Part shown: positions 58,431 through 64,000 of the stretch, piece by piece
How positions within the stretch are numbered: position 1 is the first letter of the stretch
How the letters are laid out: every line of letters begins with the position of its first letter
Assembly: GCF_023091745.1 (NCBI RefSeq)
Contig: NC_068920.1
Location: 147,713,622 to 147,777,621, forward strand
Direction of reading: 5' to 3'
DNA length: 64,000 bases
Source: Budorcas taxicolor
Taxonomy: Eukaryota > Chordata > Mammalia > Artiodactyla > Bovidae
The notes under the pieces: generated by a model
The model's database searches: none
The model's input: the letters and a program-made list of their open reading frames with translations, nothing else
Told to the model about the DNA's origin: nothing
Made by a program: the position numbers and the translations under genes

Positions 58431-59150
58431 CACTCCAAAATCACTGCAAACAGTGACCGCAGCCTTGAAATTTTAAAAGACACTTGCTCCTTGGACGGAA
58501 AACTGTGACAGACCTAGTGTGTGCTTAATCGCTCAGTCATGTCCCATTCTTGGCAATCCCCATGGATTGCACCCTGCCAGGCTATTCTGTCCATGGGATT
58601 CTCTAGGCAAGAATACTGGAGTGGGTGGCCGTTCCCTTCTCCAGGGGATTTTCCCGACTCAGGAATTGAACGTGGGTTTCCTCATTGCAGGCAGATTCTT
58701 TGCCATCTGAGCCACCAGGGAAGCCCATGACAAACCTAGACAGTGTATTAAAAAGCAGAGACGTTACTTTGCCAACAAAGGTCCATCTAGTCAAAGCTAT
58801 GGTTTTTCCAGTAGTCATGGACAGATGTGAGAGTTGGACCATGAAGAAAGCTGAGCACTGACGAATTGATGCTTTCAAATTGTGGTGCTGGAGAACAGTC
58901 ATCAGAGTCCCTTGGACTGCAAGGAAATCAAACCAGTCAATCCTAAAGGAAATCAACCCTGAATATTCACTGGAAGGACTGATGCTGAAGCTGAAACTCC
59001 AATACTTTGGCTACCTGATGCAAAGAGCTGACTCATTGGAAAAAAACGCTGATGCTGGGAAAGATTGAAGGCAAAAGGAGAAGGGGACAACAGAGGATGA
59101 GATGGTTGGTTGGCTTCACTGACTCAATGAACATGAATTTGAGCAAACTT
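58431..59150 (+). mobile_element. BovB LINE fragment split by a Bov-tA
   Basis: Sense BovB from AAAATCACTGCAAACAGTGA to ACATGAATTTGAGCAAAC, interrupted at 58518-58727. The 3' end of the LINE is missing. The frame at 58880-59068 encodes part of the C-terminal region (LKEINPEYSLEGLMLKLKLQ). Confidence 0.93.
58518..58727 (-). mobile_element. Bov-tA SINE nested in BovB, with TSD
   Basis: Complete antisense Bov-tA. The host BovB bases TGACAGACCTAG (58506-58517) and TGACAAACCTAG (58728-58739) flank it as a TSD with one mismatch. Confidence 0.95.
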
Positions 59151-60605
59151 TTGCATATGGTAATAGTAGCACAAAGGACATAGAAGAAAATGGAGCTGTA
59201 TTAGAGCAAGCTTGCTCTTTTATTAGAATTAAGTCAGCGTTGATCTGAACTAGGTTTCTGGCTTGAGCTGCCAGGTGGACTACGTTATGTAGGAAATGGG
59301 GTCGCTGGGGAGAGGCAGCTTACTGGGTAGGGGGCCTTTCTTTACATGTTACATTTGAGAGGCTTCATTAAATATTCATGTGGGAACAGCAGTCAGACAA
59401 ATGTGGTGTTCAGGGTAGAGGGTTTTAAGCCCTCAATGCAATGAAATTAAGAAAGAAAGATGCCTGGAAAAGAGAAGAGGATTGAGGCTTCATTTACCAA
59501 TTGGTCTGGAGTCACCAGCTAGGAAGAGACCAAGGCAACTTTCCAGCCCAAGCCAGTTTGGACTCCAGAGTCGACTTCTGTGTTTTCTTGATAAATTGCT
59601 CCAATTTATAAACTTGACTTTTTCTCCTTAGTTTCTGCAGCTGATATAGTATGAGATATTTTTCAGTTTCTCCTTGGAAACGCTCAGCACTTGCTGGCAC
59701 ATCCCTATCTTAACTCAGAACTTGTTTCTTCCTGCTACATAACTGCTCCTCTGACTCCCAGCCTTATCTCTTACCATCCATCCTGTGTATGGGTTAGTCT
59801 TTGTTACTTGCCTAAGAACTATTTCACTAGATCACCCTTTGCTCAAAAATCTTTGAATGCCTGCGGGAGAATAGCAAGAAACACTCGACACTCATGGCCC
59901 TTCCGAATACCCTGAACCCTGTTTTACGCACTGACTTATTTCCTGTAGTTTCTCCCAGCTTTCACTGGTACGTGTCAGGCTGGCCACTCCTGGCTCTGGG
60001 CATTTAGCCCCACAGGGAGGCATCCTCTCCTCTGTGTCACTCCTGTTCTCTATTTGTGGCTGCATCCACATCGTCGTCGTCCCAGGAGGAGCCCTCAGTT
60101 ACTTCCCTGGCCTGCAATGAACATCTTTTCACACTGCTTCCGTTCTGCTCTGCCACTTTACAGAATGCATTCTCTTTGTCAAGCTCAGTGCCAGGCTCTC
60201 ATAGACTCAGGCTCTGAAATCTTCAAGAAGTGCCATCTAGGGAAGGATACAACATCTAAGAGAACAGTTTTCACAAGAAGCGATAAAGATGCTCTAAATA
60301 GACATGGTGAGACAGAGGTGACTGGCATCTCAATAGCTAATCCTGGAAAAACCCAGCACTGTCACTCACCATTGGCTGTCACCATTGGCTGTGCTCGCTG
60401 GCTTGATGTCAGCTTCCTGCAACGGAGAAGTCGTATCTCACTGTTCTTTCTGTTCCTTCTATAAAAGGCAAGTGTGTTGAGTTAAAGTGACATCTTTAAC
60501 AGACAAAACTCTTGGAAGAGATAAGGCATGTGATTTCAAAATGTGAAGAATGGCTACTGTATATCTTTACGAGAAGGTGTTTATAAATGTGATAATAATG
60601 GAAGA

Positions 60606-61030
60606 GGGCTTCTCTAGTGGCTCAGTGGTAAAGAATCCACCTGCCAATGCAGGAGACACAGGTTTGATCCCTAGGTTGGGAAGATCCCCTGGAGGAGGAA
60701 ATGACAACCCACACCAGTATTCTTGCTGGGAAAATCCCATGGACAGAGGAGCCTGATGGGCTATAGTCCAGGTGAAAGTGAAGTCACTCAGTTTTGTGTG
60801 ACTCTTTGTGACCCCATGGGCTGCAGCCTGCCAGGCTTCTCTGTCCACGGGATTTTCCAGGCAAGTGTACTGGGGTGGGTTGCCAATTCCTTCTCCAGAG
60901 GATCGTCTCGACCCAAGGGTCGAACCTGAGTGTCCCACATTTCAAGCAGACTCTACTGTCTGAGCCACCAGGGAATCCCGGGCTGTAGTCCAAGGGGTCC
61001 CAAAATGTCAGACACGACTTGGCAGCTAAA
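60606..61030 (+). mobile_element. Bov-tA SINE split by an opposite Bov-tA
   Basis: Sense Bov-tA (GGGCTTCTCTAGTGGCTCAG to GATGGGCTATAGTCCA, 60606-60770) resumes at 60980-61030 (GGGCTGTAGTCCAAGGGGTC to CACGACTTGGCAGC), ending in an A-rich tail. Confidence 0.94.
60771..60979 (-). mobile_element. Bov-tA SINE nested in Bov-tA, with TSD
   Basis: Antisense Bov-tA: GTGAAAGTGAAGTCACTCAG to GAGCCACCAGGGAATCCC. The TSD GGGCTATAGTCCA (60758-60770) / GGGCTGTAGTCCA (60980-60992) is part of the host SINE. Confidence 0.95.
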
Positions 61031-62114
61031 AAAACAATAGTGGGAGGAGCCTTTTAACTTGGCTTAGGACGTCACCTAGTTAGATAGTTGATACTCACCT
61101 ATTGGTTACCTGAGGGTAAACTTAACCTTTGGGCCTAATACCTTAGCAGAAACAAAGTATCCTAGAATGTGTTATTGTGTACAAAGTAAAAAGAGCAAGA
61201 AATGTTAAGGATTGCATTTACTAAAATTCCATTAAATTGATAACTGGACTTTTAGAATAAGATGCAAATACTATCAAAAAGATTTTAGAAAACTGATGTT
61301 TTAATGATGGTTATAAGACTAAATTTTGAGGCTTCCAGTAATTGTAGTAGATTCAACACACAGGTTTATCTGAAACTCAAAGAGGCAGAAGCTGGAACCT
61401 AAGTGCTGGGAAGGATGGTGCTATTGAGGATGGGCCAGTCTTTCCTGACAGGTCCAGGGTGGGTTGGAAAGTGGCATCTGGGAGCAGAGTCTGTGTGCAG
61501 GGTGTGCAGCTGCAGACGGCTTGGTCCTGGTGATCCATGCTGGACCCTTTGAAACTATGCCTGTGTTACTTTCGTGAAAGTAGAGTGAGATGAAAGAAGA
61601 GCCAGACTCACTCTGGGTTGCTGGTTTTAGAATAACAGCCTCATTTACAGGTATGCCACCCCATAGAAAATGAATTATTCAGGTTGCCTCGCGCATTATA
61701 GCCGCTAACTATAAATGAACAGACTTGATTAATCATAAATTTTTAAATAGGAAACTTGAACAGTTTATAAGTAGTTAATCTTTCCAGGTCCCTGCTGACT
61801 TTATCAGACTTAAGGTCCTATTTTGAAATATACCCAGACATAGAACACTCATCTTTTGCTTTACTTCATTCACCTGTAGGTCCCAACTGTCATTATGCCT
61901 AATAGTTGTGTTCGTATTCACATGACTGTTGTGTTTGTATTTAAAGACATGGGACTGGATAAAAACCTTTTGGAAATGGGTAAAAACGGAGAAGAGGACT
62001 GAACCCTGGAGTCCCAGGTTGAGAAGGAATCTGCAAAGAAATTATAAAATTTGTTTCCAAATAATTTTAAAATCAACTTTCTTTAGATTAAAAATTACCT
62101 TAAACAAAGTAGAA

Positions 62115-62330
62115 CCACCAGTTCAGTGAGTTTTGACAGATGTCCAGACCTGTGTAACTACCCCCCAAATCCCCAGACACAGGACACTTCATTCATCCCC
62201 CAAGGTTCCCGCATTCCCTTTGTAATCTTTACAGCCCAGCCCCCTGCAACCCGCTCGCTCTCTGCTTTCTACCACCTTTGATCAGTTTGTCTGTTTTAGA
62301 ATTTCATATAAATCGAACTGTATAGTAAGT
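62115..62330 (-). mobile_element. Ancient L1M-type 3' relic
   Basis: CAGTGAGTTTTGACAGATGT, CCTGTGTAACTACC and TTTCATATAAATCGAACTGT fit an antisense old L1M 3' UTR. Confidence 0.65.
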
Positions 62331-62331
62331 A

Positions 62332-62432
62332 GGGCTTCCCAGGTGGAAATCCCATGGACAGAGGAGCCTGGTGGGCTACGACCGTGGGGTCCCAAGAGTT
62401 AGACACGACCAAGCAACTAAGTACACACCACA
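62332..62432 (+). mobile_element. Internally deleted Bov-tA SINE
   Basis: Head GGGCTTCCCAGGTGG joins directly to AAATCCCATGGACAGAGGAG, so roughly 110 bases between the tRNA-like head and the BovA unit are absent. The 3' end (TTAGACACGACCAAGCAACT) is present. Confidence 0.9.
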
Positions 62433-62902
62433 GTTAGCTCTCAGATGTGTTGGCCTTTCCTGAATTGGGGCCGCACCCAAAGCCCCTTGAACTTGAGCAC
62501 CCTGAAAGTGATGAGTTTCATTTGACTTCACATTAAAATAATGGCTCACTTATTAGTTTTTGTCTTTCTCTCCATCAAGATTTTGAACCTTTTGGTGATG
62601 TTGCCTGTTTTCCTCATTTGGGAAGAATTCTTTTTCAGTTCTCGACATTTCAAGCTCATTAATTCCCATAGTCCCTGAGCACTTTGTTTTTCCCTGAACA
62701 ATTTCCACTTCATATCTAATATCTAGAGAATGGGTATTTTAGATGTGGTTTCTGTTTTTAAAATGGGGCCGTAATTCAACACTTTCATTTGAATGAATAA
62801 TAAAGTGTTCTCTCTGGAACTCTTCAAATCTTGTTGATTTCATTTTGTTATAAAGGATGATAGTATCAGGATGCTTTTAAAACTGCAGAGAGTAGAAATC
62901 CA

Positions 62903-62948
62903 AACTCATAGTGGTGTAGTGGTATAACTCATAGTGGTATAATGGTAA
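62903..62948. repeat. 23-bp tandem duplication
   Basis: AACTCATAGTGGTGTAGTGG at 62903 is repeated as AACTCATAGTGGTATAATGG at 62926, with small differences. Confidence 0.85.
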
Positions 62949-63150
62949 CCAGTGCAGAGAGATTCACCTTTCCAGGGAGAAGTCATAAGGTGAGGCAGTT
63001 CTTGTTGATTAACTCAGCAACTCTGTTTTTATGAGGGCATCAGAAAGTTCTGTATTTTGTTTTATTTAGCTTTTCTGCGTCACCGTCTCACCAGATTGTC
63101 TGTAGGCTAGCTGGACTTAATCGACATAGCAGTAGCAAGGGTCCTGTGTT

Positions 63151-63276
63151 GTGCTGTGCTTAGTTGCTTAGCTGTGTCTGACTCTTCGCAACCCCAGGGA
63201 CTGTAGCCCACCAGGCTCCTCTGTCCAAGGGGATTCTCCAGACAAGAATACTGGAGTGGGTTGACATGCCCTCCTC
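63151..63276 (-). mobile_element. BovA-type SINE fragment
   Basis: Antisense BovA: TTAGTTGCTTAGCTGTGTCT, CACCAGGCTCCTCTGTCCAA and ACTGGAGTGGGTTGACATGC. Confidence 0.88.
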
Positions 63277-63429
63277 AGCAAGTATCCTACTTGCTATTTA
63301 AGGAGAAAGCCTTTCCAAAAGCTCTGTGTCATGTTTCACTCTCTGCACTTAAGTTTCACGCCCACCTGTAAACTGCCAGTTGCAGGGGCTACGAGACCAC
63401 AGTGACTGAGTTAGATAGGCGGTCTCCCT

Positions 63430-63565
63430 CCCTGTGTATCTGCCTTTTCTAAGGGAGAGAATGAGGGTTCAGAAGCAATGTCACTTTCTCAAGATCACAC
63501 TGCTAGGAAGAGTAAAAGGTTGATGGGGCCGTTATTTAAATCTCAGTCAGGTCTGCTGGATTTCA
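63430..63565 (-). mobile_element. MIR SINE relic
   Basis: Antisense MIR-like: AATGAGGGTTCAGAAGCAAT, TCAAGATCACACTGCTAGGA, AAATCTCAGTCAGGTCTGCT. Confidence 0.6.
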
Positions 63566-64000
63566 TGTGCATGCATGTTTTTCTGTTTGAAGACATTCAG
63601 TGAAACATATGCCCTGACCACAGCACTGATAAGAATACCATGCATGTACATATTGGCCTGTATGTCTGTTTCCTTCTGCTGATGCTGAACTTGGCAAATC
63701 AGAGGCTTTCCCTGTCACCTTTCCCTGCAGCCTAACTCAAAAGATGACAGTGAAAATGTGGTGCGCTTTGGTATCGCTTAGGAATGCATTTCAGTTCGGG
63801 ATAATAGGAAAAAACCCAGCACCTCAGATTTTTTCTGGACTTCGGTTATTCAGAGCCAGTGTAGCTGCTCAGCAGTGTTTATTAAAGAGGCAGGTGTCTT
63901 TCTTGTTTTGCAGTTATGTCCTTCGCCTGTTAGCTCATTACTTCAGGGAAGCAAGGTGATTGCTGCTACAGCCATCAGATCCTTTTTCTGGGCAGAAGGA

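Larger units (their letters stand above)
43294..64000 (+). other. MBOAT2 intron 3 (5' portion)
   Basis: Begins with the GTAAGT donor after exon 3 and continues past the window end. Stretches over 300 bases with nothing recognised: 44340-44709, 44984-46188 (AT-rich), 46690-47148, 50248-50989, 51111-51424, 51878-52609, 52791-53109, 53342-53674, 54255-55429, 55633-56354, 56806-58430, 59151-60605, 61031-62114, 62433-62902 and 63566-64000. No exon 4-like reading frame flanked by AG and GT was found here. Confidence 0.85.

Noticed and set aside
43294..64000. MBOAT2 exon 4
   Set aside because: I looked for a frame continuing Tyr-Cys-Phe after the split Asn codon, between AG and GT, and found none. 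It is probably beyond the window.
1..64000. Endogenous retrovirus, tRNA, snRNA or rRNA genes
   Set aside because: No LTR pair, gag/pol/env reading, or complete structural RNA was recognised. The tRNA-like pieces are SINE heads.
1..64000. A novel multi-gene system
   Set aside because: Apart from two MBOAT2 exons, all recognisable coding sequence belongs to known retrotransposon families with broken frames.

Overview
This window is vertebrate nuclear DNA from a ruminant. The evidence is the repeat content: BovB (RTE-clade) LINEs, Bov-A2 and Bov-tA SINEs, CHR-type tRNA SINEs and artiodactyl L1 3' ends are scattered throughout. Cattle or another bovid is most likely. The exact species cannot be settled by reading alone.

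The only host coding sequence I can support is two internal exons of MBOAT2 on the + strand: exon 2 (38980-39125) and exon 3 (43216-43293). Both have canonical AG/GT splice sites and compatible phases. MBOAT2 is a lysophospholipid acyltransferase of the endoplasmic reticulum. The rest of the window is intron 1 (1-38979, 5' end outside), intron 2 (39126-43215) and intron 3 (43294 to the end, 3' end outside). I did not find exon 1, exon 4 or any catalytic-core exon. Almost every other open frame is a retrotransposon remnant or a chance frame.

Intron 1 holds most of the LINE sequence. It has a BovB at 4542-5964 with a perfect target-site duplication (TSD), two sense L1 fragments at 9.1-11.5 kb, and a nearly 3-kb BovB at 12338-15330. 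That BovB has an inverted 5' part, an extra internal copy of its own 3' region, and an 11-bp TSD around the whole structure. Further along are BovB copies at 17.7, 29.4 and 33.9 kb, L1 3' ends, many Bov-tA/Bov-A2 SINEs and older L1M, MIR and L2 relics. Intron 2 carries an 81-bp BovB end with a perfect TSD, an L1 3' end, a MIR, a long (GT)n and a CHR SINE. Intron 3 has a MER20-like element 170 bp after exon 3, a near full-length BovB at 47149-50247 with endonuclease and reverse transcriptase remnants, and several nested insertions (51.6, 58.5 and 60.8 kb).

I found no previously undescribed gene system. The most interesting material is the record of retrotransposition: a twin-primed BovB, SINEs inside SINEs and LINEs with readable TSDs, a SINE insertion with missing target bases, and SINE tails that have become microsatellites.
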